DNA of 64,000 bases from Mesorhizobium comanense (GTDB taxonomy: Bacteria > Pseudomonadota > Alphaproteobacteria > Rhizobiales > Rhizobiaceae): the NCBI RefSeq assembly GCF_005503535.1, contig NZ_SCNN01000024.1, positions 28,194-92,193 of the forward strand. The letters are read 5' to 3'. Under the pieces are notes generated by a model. It did no database searches. It was not told the origin of the DNA and saw nothing but the letters and a program-made list of their open reading frames with translations. The translations under genes were made by a program, and so were the position numbers. Within the stretch, counting starts at the first letter, position 1. Every line of letters begins with the position of its first letter. Positions 54,337 to 63,329 of this stretch are shown in pieces.

Positions 54337-55184
54337 GCCGGCCAGAGGTCGCCGACAACGTCGAAGCACTTCGCGCGCAAATCCGTGACTGGCGAAGGCA
54401 TGGCCAGCGCGTCGCCATGGTGCCAACCATGGGCGCGTTGCACGAAGGGCATCTCTCCCTGATCAGGATCGCCAGGGAAAAGGCCGAACGCTGCGTGGTG
54501 TCGATCTTCGTCAACCCGGCGCAGTTCGCGCCCACTGAGGATCTCGACAAATATCCGCGCCAGCTAGCCCGCGACCTGGACATGCTGGCAACGGTCAAGG
54601 CCGACCTCGCCTTCACACCGACGGTCGGCGCGATGTATCCCGCCGGCTTTGCCACAAAAATCTCGGTCGGAGGCCCGTCCGCGGGGCTAGAATCAGATTT
54701 TCGCCCCACCTTCTTCGAAGGCGTCGCCACCGTGGTGGCCAAGCTGTTCCTGCAGGCGACGCCCGACTGCGCGGTCTTCGGCGAAAAGGATTATCAGCAG
54801 CTCTGCGTGGTCAGGCAGCTCTGCCGCGACCTCGACCTGCCCGTCGAGATCGTCGGGGCGCCCACCATACGCGATGCATATGGCCTGGCCATGTCGTCAC
54901 GCAATGCCTATCTCGGCGACGCCGAACTCCAGACCGCCCGCCGGCTCAACGTGATCCTGCGCGAGGCGGCGGCCGCGCTGGCAGGCAACGCCGGCCAGAA
55001 GGACGCGACCGATGAGGCCACCAGTTCCTTGATCGCCGCCGGCTTCCAGAAAGTCGATTATGTCGAAGCCCGCGAAAGCCTGACACTCGCGCCGTGGCGG
55101 CCCGACCGCGCGGGCCGCGTACTCGCAGCCGCGTGGCTGGGGCAAACCAGGCTGATCGACAATGTGGAAGTTCCGACCGCCTGA
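54333..55184 (+). CDS. panC: Pantothenate synthetase
   Basis: 283 residues. MVPTMGALHEGHLSLIRIA (HxGH site), SIFVNPAQFAPTEDLDKYPR, VFGEKDYQQLCVVRQL and MSSRNAYLGDAE are diagnostic. It joins pantoate and beta-alanine with ATP. The ATGA overlap with panB implies translational coupling. Confidence 0.97.
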   Translation: MSRPEVADNVEALRAQIRDWRRHGQRVAMVPTMGALHEGHLSLIRIAREKAERCVVSIFVNPAQFAPTEDLDKYPRQLARDLDMLATVKADLAFTPTVGAMYPAGFATKISVGGPSAGLESDFRPTFFEGVATVVAKLFLQATPDCAVFGEKDYQQLCVVRQLCRDLDLPVEIVGAPTIRDAYGLAMSSRNAYLGDAELQTARRLNVILREAAAALAGNAGQKDATDEATSSLIAAGFQKVDYVEARESLTLAPWRPDRAGRVLAAAWLGQTRLIDNVEVPTA

Positions 55185-55405
55185 CCGGAAGTTCCCAGGC
55201 CGCCACCACGCCGCCGAGGCCGATACTTGAGGTCATTTTGAGCTTGCACTGCCGCTGCGCGAGATCAGCGCCGATTCAAGCCATGCCCGGCACCTCGATG
55301 TAACAATCGAAGGCCGATGCGGCATCGTCAGGTTACACGCCCGCCCTAGCGTCACGACGCGCAATGTTGTGTGGAATCCGGCTCCAGGGCGGTACGAGAG
55401 GGCCT

Positions 55406-56566
55406 ATGTCTGCATTGGCGAACACGATCGACCGCGCTCTGCTGCAGGTCGTCGAAGCCATCTACGATTCGGTTGCCGATGTCGGCCGCTGGCAATCGAC
55501 CCTCGATGCCATCCGCAGGCTGGCGCTCGGTCAGCTTGCCATGCTCGCGGTCGTCGATACGGCTACCAATTCCGCCCGCTTTTCGGTGTCCTGCGGTGAC
55601 CAGGCGATACTCCAGCCATTGGAGCGCGATTATGGGACGGAGGTGCCCTTTTTCGCGGCCGTTCCCAGGATGGACATCGATGTGCCCTTTACCGTCGATG
55701 CCTTCTACGCGCTCCAGGGCCCCGATGCGCGGCAGAACTGGATCGAGAGCCGCATCGTGCGCGAATGGGTCGAACCCAACAGGCTGGATGACTTCTTCTG
55801 GGTGGCGCTGATGAAGCAGCCGACCCGCATCGGCACGTTGATGGTGGTGACCGACAAGGACAGGCGTCAGATCTCGGCCGACGATCTCGAACTGATGTCA
55901 TCGCTGGCGCCGCATGTCAGGCGCGCCGTGACGATCGGCGACCTTTTCGAGGCCGAACGGCGCAAGGCCGAGATTTTCCGCTCGATCCTCGAGAACCTCG
56001 ACCATCCGGTGATGATCGTTTCCAACGACATGCAGATCATCTTCGCCAATGGCGCTGCCGAAGCCCTGCTGACGCAGAGCCCGGCCGTTTCCTCGGTGCG
56101 CGGGCAGCTGGCGTTCGCCTATCCGCAGGCCAATGCCGCGATCAGCTGCGCCGTGGAACTCGGCACGCGCGACGAGTTCGCGCTTGGGCCCTGCGGCATC
56201 AACATTCCACTCGCCAAGGTCGGCGTCCCGGCCGTGGCGCATGTGATGCCGCTGGCCAGGCGAGAGATTTCGGCGCGCATGTCGCAGCGCGCCGCCGCGG
56301 CGATTTTCATTGCCGCCGCCGGCGCCACGCCGACGCCGGCCCTGGAAGCGATCTCCGCGCTGTTTGGCCTGACCGCGGCCGAAAGGCGCGTCGCCGGCCA
56401 TGTCGCGTCGGGCAAGACGCGCAAGGAGATCGCGGCAGCCAGCGGCGTTTCAGACGGCACCATCAAATCGCAACTGGCGACGATCTTTGACAAGACCGGA
56501 ACAGGCGACCAGCGCGAGCTGGAGTTGTTGATCCGCGAATTGTCGCCGCCGCTGCGCTCGGCTTGA
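55406..56566 (+). CDS. LuxR-type transcriptional regulator with PAS-like core
   Basis: 386 residues. The C-terminal HTH is clear: LFGLTAAERRVAGHVASGKTRKEIAAASGVSDGTIKSQLATIFDKTGTGDQ (about 320-375). The middle (IFRSILENLDHPVMIVSNDMQIIFANGAAEALL) is PAS-like. The N-terminal 170 residues have no clear family. It has no cognate synthase or partner nearby, so its signal is unknown. ATG 55406 begins MSALANTIDRALLQ. Confidence 0.88.
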   Translation: MSALANTIDRALLQVVEAIYDSVADVGRWQSTLDAIRRLALGQLAMLAVVDTATNSARFSVSCGDQAILQPLERDYGTEVPFFAAVPRMDIDVPFTVDAFYALQGPDARQNWIESRIVREWVEPNRLDDFFWVALMKQPTRIGTLMVVTDKDRRQISADDLELMSSLAPHVRRAVTIGDLFEAERRKAEIFRSILENLDHPVMIVSNDMQIIFANGAAEALLTQSPAVSSVRGQLAFAYPQANAAISCAVELGTRDEFALGPCGINIPLAKVGVPAVAHVMPLARREISARMSQRAAAAIFIAAAGATPTPALEAISALFGLTAAERRVAGHVASGKTRKEIAAASGVSDGTIKSQLATIFDKTGTGDQRELELLIRELSPPLRSA

Positions 56567-56596
56567 CCGCTTGTTCTTCCCGGCGAACCGCCGGGC

Positions 56597-57295
56597 CTAC
56601 TCCTCCGTCGGCATATGCAGATACATCGACTGGATGCCGACCCGGCCCGGGCCGGTGAAGCGGTTGACGATGAAATTCATGTTGGCGCCGAAGAACCCGC
56701 TCGACAGGCGGTCAATCTTTGTTTCCATCCGGACCGAGGCATCCTTGAACAGCCAGCCGCCGGGCTCGATGTCGATGGTTTCGCCCGCCGCAAGCACCTT
56801 TTCGAAGACATTGCCGTAGCCATGCAGCCAGACGATGCCGTCGCCGGAATCCCCACGGAAACGGTCGATGAAGAAGCCGCTCTGGCCGAACAGCATGGTC
56901 GCCAGGCCGCGCACGCGCTCGAATGTGTAGTCGACATTGCCGGTGGCGGCGAGAAACTGATGCTCGCGCACCTGGATCTCCTCGCCGCGCCGCAGATGGA
57001 TCGGCACGATGTGGCCAGGCCCGTCACGGCTGAAGGCGATTATGCCCGCCCCCGAGGCCTCGGTGACGAAGATCTGCATCCCGGCCATCATCCGCTTGAG
57101 CGCGCCCTTCAGCGACTTCAGGCCGATTGTGATGGTGGAGTTCTTCCACAACAGGATGTGATGTTCGAAATAGACAGGCATCCGCGTCACATCCACCGAA
57201 AGCACGGGCACGAGTTCGCCCGCTATGTGGTAGGTGACGCCACCAAAGGTTTCGTCCGACACCTGTGTCGGCATCAGTTCCGGCAAGCTTGGCAT
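56597..57295 (-). CDS. AIM24/TIGR00266-family protein
   Basis: 232 residues with a beta-rich pattern: VLSVDVTRMPVYFEHHILLW, GHIVPIHLRRGEEIQVREHQFLAATGNVDYTFE, GVWLHGYGNVFEKVLAAGETIDIEPGGWLFKD. The family forms a trimeric beta-helix in structures; its function is unknown, with a link to membrane stress in some species. ATG 57295. It stands alone. Confidence 0.88.
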   Translation of the reverse strand: MPSLPELMPTQVSDETFGGVTYHIAGELVPVLSVDVTRMPVYFEHHILLWKNSTITIGLKSLKGALKRMMAGMQIFVTEASGAGIIAFSRDGPGHIVPIHLRRGEEIQVREHQFLAATGNVDYTFERVRGLATMLFGQSGFFIDRFRGDSGDGIVWLHGYGNVFEKVLAAGETIDIEPGGWLFKDASVRMETKIDRLSSGFFGANMNFIVNRFTGPGRVGIQSMYLHMPTEE

Positions 57296-57450
57296 GGTTC
57301 CCCCCAGCGCCGCACCGCGGCCGGTCCATTCCGGCTTTCGCGCGGTCAGCAGCGCCAGCTTTGGTGCGCGGTATCAGGGCCGTCAAACGAAAACAGGCCG
57401 GGTGCCGCGCCGCTCGCGCGAAGGTGATCCGGAATGCCGATCGGAACCGG

Positions 57451-57942
57451 TCAGCCGGCAAGGGCCCTGCGGTAGACAAGCGTCGGCTGACCCGATGCGC
57501 CCGCGTGCTCTCCAGCGTCGCTGGATCGCACAAAACCGTTCGCTTCGTAGAACGCGACGGCCCTTGTGTTCTGCGCCTCCACTTCAAGGCGGACGCCGCG
57601 AGCTTCGGGGAAGCTTTCGATAACCTCATCCAGAAGCATTCCGCCTATGCCGCGTCCCTGCAGGTCCGGAAGCACGTAGAGTTGCTTCAAGCCTATGGTC
57701 CGGCCATCTTCGATGCTCTCGGCGAAAGCCACGCCGCCGATGCGCTTGCCGTCGTCGGCAACGAGGAATTCGCTGTTCGGCTTGGTCAGCCTTGCCTTCA
57801 GCGAGGCGATCGAATGCCATTCGTCGGTGATGGCGGTGACCCGTTCCGGCCCATAAATGGCGTCGTAGGTCGCATGCCAGGTCTCGACCAGCAGCGCCCT
57901 GATGGCGGCTAGGTCGCGATCGCCGGCGGTGCGAACGAACAT
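57451..57942 (-). CDS. GNAT-family acetyltransferase
   Basis: 163 residues. The acetyl-CoA loop LYVLPDLQGRGIGGMLLDEV holds the canonical Q-x-x-G-x-G motif, followed by LEVEAQNTRAVAFYEANGF. The substrate is unknown. The gene follows gatB by four bases on the same strand and is likely co-transcribed with it. Confidence 0.92.
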   Translation of the reverse strand: MFVRTAGDRDLAAIRALLVETWHATYDAIYGPERVTAITDEWHSIASLKARLTKPNSEFLVADDGKRIGGVAFAESIEDGRTIGLKQLYVLPDLQGRGIGGMLLDEVIESFPEARGVRLEVEAQNTRAVAFYEANGFVRSSDAGEHAGASGQPTLVYRRALAG

Positions 57943-57946
57943 ATTC

Positions 57947-59446
57947 TTACTCGATGCCGAGCTTTGCCTTGACGAGGTCGTTGACGGCCTGCGGATTGGC
58001 CTTGCCGCCGGTCGCCTTCATCACCTGGCCGACGAACCAGCCGGCCATGGTCGGCTTGGCGCGCGCCTGTTCGACCTTGTCGGGATTGGCGGCGATCACC
58101 TCGTCGACGGCCTTCTCGATGGCGCCGGTGTCGGTGACCTGCTTCAAGCCACGGCTCTCGACCAGTTGGCGCGGATCGCCGCCCTCGTTCCAGACGATCT
58201 CGAACAGGTCCTTGGCGATCTTGCCGGAGATGGTGCCGTCCTTGATCAGGTCGATGACCGCGCCCAGCTGGTCGGGAGAAACCGGAGCATTTTCAATATC
58301 CTTGCCGGCCTTGTTCAATTGACCGAGCAGATCGTTGATGACCCAGTTGGCGGCGAGCTTGCCGTCGCGGCCAGCGGCCACCTTCTCGAAATAGTCTGCG
58401 ATCGACTTTTCCGAAACCAGGATCGAGGCATCGTAGGTCGAGAGACCCAGCGAGGAGATCAGCCGCGCCTTCTTGTCGTCGGGCAGCTCCGGCAGTCCTG
58501 TGGCCAAGGCATCGACATAGGCCTGGTCGAACTCCAGCGGCAGAAGATCGGGATCGGGGAAATAGCGGTAGTCATGCGCTTCTTCCTTCGAGCGCATCGA
58601 GCGCGTCTCGCCCTTGACGGCATCATACAGCCGCGTTTCCTGGTCGATCTTGCCCCCGTCCTCGAGAATGGCGATCTGGCGGCGCGCCTCATAGTCGATG
58701 GCCTGGCCGATGAAGCGGATCGAGTTCATGTTCTTGATCTCGCAGCGCGTGCCGAACTCGCCACCGGGCCGACGTACGGAGACATTGACGTCGGCGCGCA
58801 GCGAGCCTTCGTCCATGTTGCCGTCGCAGGTGCCGAGATAGCGCATGATGGTGCGCAGCTTGGTGACATAGGCCTTGGCCTCATCGCCCGAACGCAGGTC
58901 AGGCTTGGAGACGATCTCCATCAGCGCCACGCCGGAGCGGTTGAGGTCGACATAGGACATGGTCGGATGCTGGTCGTGCATCGACTTGCCGGCATCCTGT
59001 TCCAGATGCAGCCGCTCGATGCCGACCTCGATGTCCTCGAACTCGCCTTGCCGGTCCGGTCCGACCGAAACTATCACGGTACCCTCGCCGACGATCGGCT
59101 GCTTGAACTGCGATATCTGATAGCCCTGCGGCAGATCGGGATAGAAATAGTTCTTCCGGTCGAAAACCGACTTGTGATTGATCTCAGCCTTCAGCCCGAG
59201 GCCGGTGCGGATCGCCTGCTTCACGCATTCCTCGTTGATGACCGGCAGCATGCCGGGCATGGCCGCATCGACCAGGCTGACATTGGCATTTGGGGCAGCA
59301 CCGAAAGCGGTCGAGGCGCCGGAAAACAGTTTTGCTTCCGAGATGACCTGCGCATGGACTTCAAGCCCGATGATGACTTCCCAGTCGCCGGTAGCGCCGG
59401 AGATCAGGCGTTTCGCGTCGGGCGTGCGGGTATCGATAAGCGACAT
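57947..59446 (-). CDS. gatB: Asp/Glu-tRNA amidotransferase subunit B
   Basis: 499 residues. WEVIIGLEVHAQV, ANVSLVDAAMPGMLPVIN, KNYFYPDLPQGYQISQ, YVDLNRSGVALMEIVS, CDGNMDEGSLRADVNVSVR and MRSKEEAHDYRYFPDPDLLP give an unequivocal match. The C-terminal GatB/YqeY domain (about 350-499) ends normally. It makes Gln-tRNA(Gln) and Asn-tRNA(Asn). gatA and gatC lie elsewhere. Confidence 0.98.
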   Translation of the reverse strand: MSLIDTRTPDAKRLISGATGDWEVIIGLEVHAQVISEAKLFSGASTAFGAAPNANVSLVDAAMPGMLPVINEECVKQAIRTGLGLKAEINHKSVFDRKNYFYPDLPQGYQISQFKQPIVGEGTVIVSVGPDRQGEFEDIEVGIERLHLEQDAGKSMHDQHPTMSYVDLNRSGVALMEIVSKPDLRSGDEAKAYVTKLRTIMRYLGTCDGNMDEGSLRADVNVSVRRPGGEFGTRCEIKNMNSIRFIGQAIDYEARRQIAILEDGGKIDQETRLYDAVKGETRSMRSKEEAHDYRYFPDPDLLPLEFDQAYVDALATGLPELPDDKKARLISSLGLSTYDASILVSEKSIADYFEKVAAGRDGKLAANWVINDLLGQLNKAGKDIENAPVSPDQLGAVIDLIKDGTISGKIAKDLFEIVWNEGGDPRQLVESRGLKQVTDTGAIEKAVDEVIAANPDKVEQARAKPTMAGWFVGQVMKATGGKANPQAVNDLVKAKLGIE

Positions 59447-59559
59447 GGGGGCCTACATATTGGAACTGCAGAATATGCGTGAATGCATATTTTGGTGTGC
59501 AACTTCGCTAGTGCAAACCGCCAAAAGAGACAAGCGTAAAGCCAAAGGCTAGCGTTTTA

Positions 59560-59712
59560 GCTTATGTTCGCCTATATGCCGCTCATCCCAATGGAGAGTG
59601 GATGTCCACTTACGCTCAGTCCCGGTAAGGCCCTGACCTCGTAGCGAGGCAGGGCAGAAAACCTGAAACCCCGTGCCGCGAAGCTTCGCGGCGGCGGCAT
59701 TTTTTGTTTTCC
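59560..59712 (+). ncRNA. Candidate small RNA or attenuated leader before yjhX
   Basis: The plus strand shows one hairpin GCCCTGACCTC-GTAG-CGAGGCAGGGC (59630-59655) and a second, GCCGCGAAGCTTCGCGGC (59675-59692, alternatively paired with the following GGCGGCA), ending in ttttttgtttt (59700-59710). This is a full intrinsic terminator upstream of the yjhX ATG. There is no open frame between gatB and it. Either a small RNA ends here or it is a leader that controls yjhX. I do not recognise an Rfam family. Confidence 0.5.
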
Positions 59713-59725
59713 CGGAAACTCTCCC

Positions 59726-59983
59726 ATGGATATTTCGCGCACTGAACAGCGCATCCTGCACCTGCTCGCGCAGGGCGGTCGCATAGAAATCGAGAAAAAC
59801 CAGAAGAAACGGATCGCCTCCGTCAAATGCCTGACCCGTGACGGCTGGCAGTACCCCGGCGTCGATCTCGACCTGTTTCGAAAGTTGAAGCGCAAGAAGG
59901 CGGTTTCATCGTCGGACGGCGGCCCCTACCGCATCACGCGGCGCGGGCTTGAACTGGTCCGCTCCGAACTGGACAACAGGTAG
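59726..59983 (+). CDS. YjhX-family protein
   Basis: 85 residues. MDISRTEQRILHLLAQGGRI, KKRIASVKCLTRDGW, LFRKLKRKKAV and PYRITRRGLELVRSELDNR match the YjhX (UPF0386) family almost throughout. In E. coli YjhX has been described as the toxin of a pair with YjhQ, a GNAT protein. No GNAT gene is next to this one, so it may be solitary. The terminator just upstream could limit its expression. Confidence 0.92.
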   Translation: MDISRTEQRILHLLAQGGRIEIEKNQKKRIASVKCLTRDGWQYPGVDLDLFRKLKRKKAVSSSDGGPYRITRRGLELVRSELDNR

Positions 59984-59992
59984 AAGACAACT

Positions 59993-60022
59993 CCGCCGGC
60001 CGGTCTCCGGCCGGCGGTTTTG
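59993..60022. terminator. Terminator between yjhX and the CBS gene
   Basis: CCGCCGGCCGG (59993-60003) pairs perfectly with CCGGCCGGCGG (60007-60017) around TCT, followed by tttt on the plus strand. It ends the yjhX transcript and perhaps the convergent CBS transcript. Confidence 0.85.
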
Positions 60023-60029
60023 CCGCCGC

Positions 60030-60461
60030 TTACGCGGTGGCTATGTAGGCCCTAATCTCTTCTGCCTCGCGCTCGACATCCTCGATGCGGCGCTTGACCA
60101 CGTCGCCGATGGAGACAATGCCATCGAGCAGGCCATCCTTCTCCACCGGCAGATGGCGGAAGCGGCCTCTGGTCATGATCTCCATCACCTCGTTGACGGT
60201 GTGGTTCTCGTTGCAGATCTTCACCTTCGGCGTCATTGCCGAACGCACCGGTATGTCGAGTGCGGCGCCACCTTCCCTGGCCACCACGCGCACGATATCG
60301 CGCTCCGACAGGATGCCGACGATCTTGCGGTCTCCATTGGTGATCACCAGCGCACCGATCTTGTGTTCGGCCAGGATGCGGATGGCTTCGCTTAGCTTTT
60401 CGTTCGGCCCGAGCGTCAACACGTCATGGCCTTTTCTTTCCAGAATTGCCTTAACCGTCAT
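60030..60461 (-). CDS. Two-CBS-domain protein
   Basis: 143 residues formed almost wholly by a CBS pair: TVKAILERKGHDVLTLGPNEKLSEAIRILAEHKIGALVI and a second (VRSAMTPKVKICNENHTVNEVMEIMTRGRFRHLPV). Such stand-alone pairs bind adenylates or similar ligands and act as sensors. The target is unknown. ATG 60461 gives MTVKAILE. Confidence 0.93.
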   Translation of the reverse strand: MTVKAILERKGHDVLTLGPNEKLSEAIRILAEHKIGALVITNGDRKIVGILSERDIVRVVAREGGAALDIPVRSAMTPKVKICNENHTVNEVMEIMTRGRFRHLPVEKDGLLDGIVSIGDVVKRRIEDVEREAEEIRAYIATA

Positions 60462-60548
60462 GGCGTCCTCCTCTGCTTCGCCTTGCCGGCCCCTGCCCAA
60501 GCCGGCCTCACGTAAGAGTGAACATCGTGCGCCGTGATCGGTTGCTTT

Positions 60549-61304
60549 TCAAGTGTGGCGGCCTGCGGTTTCCCAATCGGGCGCCTGCCATCGCCGGTCG
60601 AACCAGCGCAGGCCGAAGAAGCCGGCGACGAAGCCGCCAATGTGGGCCTCCCAGGCAATCTGGCCGTCCATTCCCGGAACAAAGCCGAGCAGGCCGGTGG
60701 CGAGGTTGATGATCATCCACATCGCCAGGAAGATCACCACGCCACGCAGGCGCAGCACGATCGCGATCGGCAGCACCGGACCGGCAAAGGCAGCCCTGCC
60801 CGTCGAGCGGTCGGTGCGGAACCCGAAACGGGCCGCGGCACCCATCATGCCCGATATCGCGCCCGACGCACCGACCAGGGGCGCTTCGCCATAGGGATGC
60901 ACGGCCCAGAAGAGCGCCACGGATGCCAATCCGGTGACGGCAAAGAACAAGGCGAACCACAACGCGCCGAGGCGATTGGCCAGCGGCGAGCCGAAAGCCG
61001 CGAGCCAGACCATGTTGATTGCGATGTGGGCGAACCCGCCATGCATGAAGGCATAGGTGAAGGGCCGCGTGAACAGGAACCAGTCAAAGCCGTACTGCCC
61101 GGTATAAAGGACGGGGATGAAGGCGCCGTCGTAGAGCAGCGTCGTTTGCTGGGTATCGTTCAGCACGTACTGCTGCAGCATAAAGACGGCCGCGCAAATG
61201 GCGATCACCGCCAACACGACCGGCGGCAGGTTGAACACCGGCTCGCGTGCCGGCGGCGGCATTTCGGCCTGTTCGGCCTCGGGCGGATTCAGCTGTTCGC
61301 TCAT
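60549..61304 (-). CDS. Rhomboid-family intramembrane serine protease
   Basis: 251 residues with six or seven membrane segments. The catalytic serine is in VGASGAISGMMGA and the histidine in AHIGGFVAGFFG; the FMHGGFAHIAINMVWLAAFG motif precedes them. It cleaves membrane proteins within the bilayer. ATG 61304 is likely; a short GTG-started extension is possible. Confidence 0.94.
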   Translation of the reverse strand: MSEQLNPPEAEQAEMPPPAREPVFNLPPVVLAVIAICAAVFMLQQYVLNDTQQTTLLYDGAFIPVLYTGQYGFDWFLFTRPFTYAFMHGGFAHIAINMVWLAAFGSPLANRLGALWFALFFAVTGLASVALFWAVHPYGEAPLVGASGAISGMMGAAARFGFRTDRSTGRAAFAGPVLPIAIVLRLRGVVIFLAMWMIINLATGLLGFVPGMDGQIAWEAHIGGFVAGFFGLRWFDRRWQAPDWETAGRHT

Positions 61305-61720
61305 CTGCGCTCGCACTCGGTTCTGGATCGGCTTGGGCGTTCGCCCTGGCGAGCATCTAGATCACGGCAGAAGGAACCGCAAACGGCGAATCGTCCCGGT
61401 ACGAATCAAGGGCGCGAATCAAAAAAGAAGCCGCCCAGGGTTTCCCCTGGACGGCCGGTCGAGCCCCCTGCTCCCCTAAAACTCTTGACTGAAGTGCTGC
61501 CGATCGTCGCGAAACGACCGCTTCTGGAGTGGTTTTGGTGTGCCACACGGCCCCGCCCGGCGCAACGTAAACCACCTGTTAACCTTAACGGCCCCGACCC
61601 GTGAACAAGTGTTAACGACGCTGGCACGCTTCCTGCTCCCCAACGCATGTAGATCATCGGAGGGCGCCCTTCTGTTCACCGATGGGACATCAGACGACAG
61701 AATGCGCGGAGCTTTGTAGC
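61305..61720. other. Intergenic region between rhomboid and PAS genes
   Basis: No protein gene is seen. It holds a minus-strand terminator at 61421-61455 (listed separately) and probably the promoters of the flanking divergent genes. The stretch 61575-61640 has several ttaac steps (cctgttaaccttaacgg, gtgttaacg) that could be part of a promoter or operator. Confidence 0.45.
61421..61600 (-). ncRNA. Candidate minus-strand small RNA upstream of the rhomboid gene
   Basis: On the minus strand GCCGTCCAGGG (61455-61445) pairs with CCCTGGGCGGC (61440-61430) around GAAA and is followed by TTCTTTTTT, a strong intrinsic terminator. No open frame ends there; the next gene in that direction (rhomboid) starts 117 bases further on. 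The upstream 100-150 bases therefore probably encode a small RNA or an attenuated leader. The 5' end given is a guess. Confidence 0.5.
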
Positions 61721-62353
61721 ATGAACCAAAACGGATCGATCACGCTGTTCCACTATTGGAACCGCCTGCGTGACGGACGCCCTGCTCCGAAGCGTTCGGA
61801 AGTCGAGCCGGCCGACATCAAGTCGTTGCTGGCCGATACTTTCATCCTGGAAAGGGACACGCGTGGACAGGCCGTATTCCGCCTGGCGGGGACACGGCTC
61901 TGCGCCGTCTATGGCCGTGAATTGAAAGGATTCTCCTTTCCGTCGCTGTGGCGCGAGAAGGACCAGCGGCTGGTCTCGCGGCTGGTCCATGGGGTTTTCG
62001 ACCAGAAATCCGTCGTGCTGATCACGTTCGAGGGCTTCAGCCGCAATGGCCGCTCCAACAGGTTCGAACTGCTCGCCCTGCCTCTCGATGGCGGCGTCGA
62101 GAACCCGCGCTGCCTGGGCGTCATCAGCGCCGCGGAGAAGCCGTTCTGGCTTGGCGCCGACCCGATCACGGACGCCTTGATCGACACGATCCGCATCATC
62201 GATCCGGAAAAGGAGCTCCTGAACAACCGTCCGGCGATCAGCGTTCCCTCGCTCGTTCCCGATGAGATCGGGGCTCCCGAAACGATCTCGGCGCTGGGCC
62301 GCTCGCGCCGCATCCGACACCTCGTCGTGTTCGATGGCGGACGCGAGGAATAG
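61721..62353 (+). CDS. PAS-domain (PAS_5-like) protein
   Basis: About 210 residues. ITLFHYWNRLRDGRPAPKRSEVEPADIKSLLADTFILE and FRLAGTRLCAVYGRELKGFSF are typical of the alphaproteobacterial PAS_5 family (DUF1254-like neighbours excluded). The family is of unknown output and sometimes occurs with cell-cycle or c-di-GMP genes. ATG 61721 starts MNQNGSITLFH; 61682 is possible. A PilZ gene follows. Confidence 0.85.
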   Translation: MNQNGSITLFHYWNRLRDGRPAPKRSEVEPADIKSLLADTFILERDTRGQAVFRLAGTRLCAVYGRELKGFSFPSLWREKDQRLVSRLVHGVFDQKSVVLITFEGFSRNGRSNRFELLALPLDGGVENPRCLGVISAAEKPFWLGADPITDALIDTIRIIDPEKELLNNRPAISVPSLVPDEIGAPETISALGRSRRIRHLVVFDGGREE

Positions 62354-62472
62354 TTGATGATCTATCGATCCGGCCGGCGCGCTTTTCCCCTTTGTTAACT
62401 TGCCTTGTTGTACTTCTCTTATGAAGTTCCTCGCATCGGCGCGCGGGAATGCCAAACGGGGTGTAGGCAGTC

Positions 62473-63090
62473 ATGAGGTCAGCGGCGGTCGACTACGCGC
62501 CGTCCCAAGCTGAAAGGCGTAACTTTCAGCGCGTCCGGGTCAAGATATACGGACGATTCATGCTGGAAGACCGCACCGAGCATCCTTGCCAGGTCGTCGA
62601 TATGTCGCCCGGCAATGTAGCGCTTCGCACCGACCGCATCGGCATGCCCGGCGAGAAGGTCATTGCCTATATCGATCATATCGGCCGCATCGAGGGTGTC
62701 GTCACGCGCACCCTGCAGGACGGCTTCGCCATGACGGTAATCGCCTCGGACCGCAAGAAGGACAAGCTCGCGGCGCAATTGACCTGGCTTGCCAACAAGC
62801 ACGAACTCGACCTGCCGGAAGACCGCCGCCACGAACGCGTCGCGCCGCGCAACCCGACCAGCGTGCTGCAACTTGTCGACGGCCGGCAGTATCAGTGCCG
62901 GATCATCGACCTGTCGCTGTCCGGCGCCGCGATCGAGATCGACGTCAAGCCCGCGATCGGCGTCCAGGTCATGCTGGGCACCATGCGCGGCCAGATCGTC
63001 CGCCATTTCGAGGACGGCGTCGCCATCGAATTCGCGGTCATCCAGCGGCCCGAAACGCTCGATTCCGAATTCAACACGCCGCGCGCCTGA
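62473..63090 (+). CDS. Tandem PilZ-domain protein
   Basis: 205 residues with two PilZ-like domains. The first (about 14-105) has RxxxR (RNFQR) but its second motif DMSPGN does not fit D/NxSxxG. The second (about 118-200) has RRHER and DLSLSG, so it is the one likely to bind c-di-GMP. It lies 119 bases after the PAS gene. Confidence 0.92.
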   Translation: MRSAAVDYAPSQAERRNFQRVRVKIYGRFMLEDRTEHPCQVVDMSPGNVALRTDRIGMPGEKVIAYIDHIGRIEGVVTRTLQDGFAMTVIASDRKKDKLAAQLTWLANKHELDLPEDRRHERVAPRNPTSVLQLVDGRQYQCRIIDLSLSGAAIEIDVKPAIGVQVMLGTMRGQIVRHFEDGVAIEFAVIQRPETLDSEFNTPRA

Positions 63091-63114
63091 ACGCTTCACA
63101 AGACACTTCGATAG

Positions 63115-63144
63115 AACCGGCCCTCGCGGCCGGTTTTTTGTTTT
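63115..63144 (+). terminator. Rho-independent terminator after the PilZ gene
   Basis: AACCGGCC pairs with GGCCGGTT around a short CTCGC loop, followed by ttttttgttttt. It lies 25 bases after the stop. Confidence 0.92.
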
Positions 63145-63329
63145 TGAGCCTATCGCTGCCCGGGATGGCCGCCCTTCCATCAGAAGGAAAAACAACCCGT
63201 ACAAATCAATACTAAAATGATTCAAATTTTATGTTTATTCTACAGGCGTTTTACTTAATATCTACTTCGCGCCTTTGCGTCAAATAAATCCAGCTGTGGC
63301 AATGTCTCCTTCGAACGGGGAGACTAAAA
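63145..63329. promoter_or_regulatory. AT-rich leader before the transglutaminase-like gene
   Basis: These 185 bases contain no gene. The AT-rich zone 63190-63270 with tttatgtttattc is the likely promoter region of the next gene, with a GGGGAG site about eleven bases before its ATG. I see no defined operator. Confidence 0.45.
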
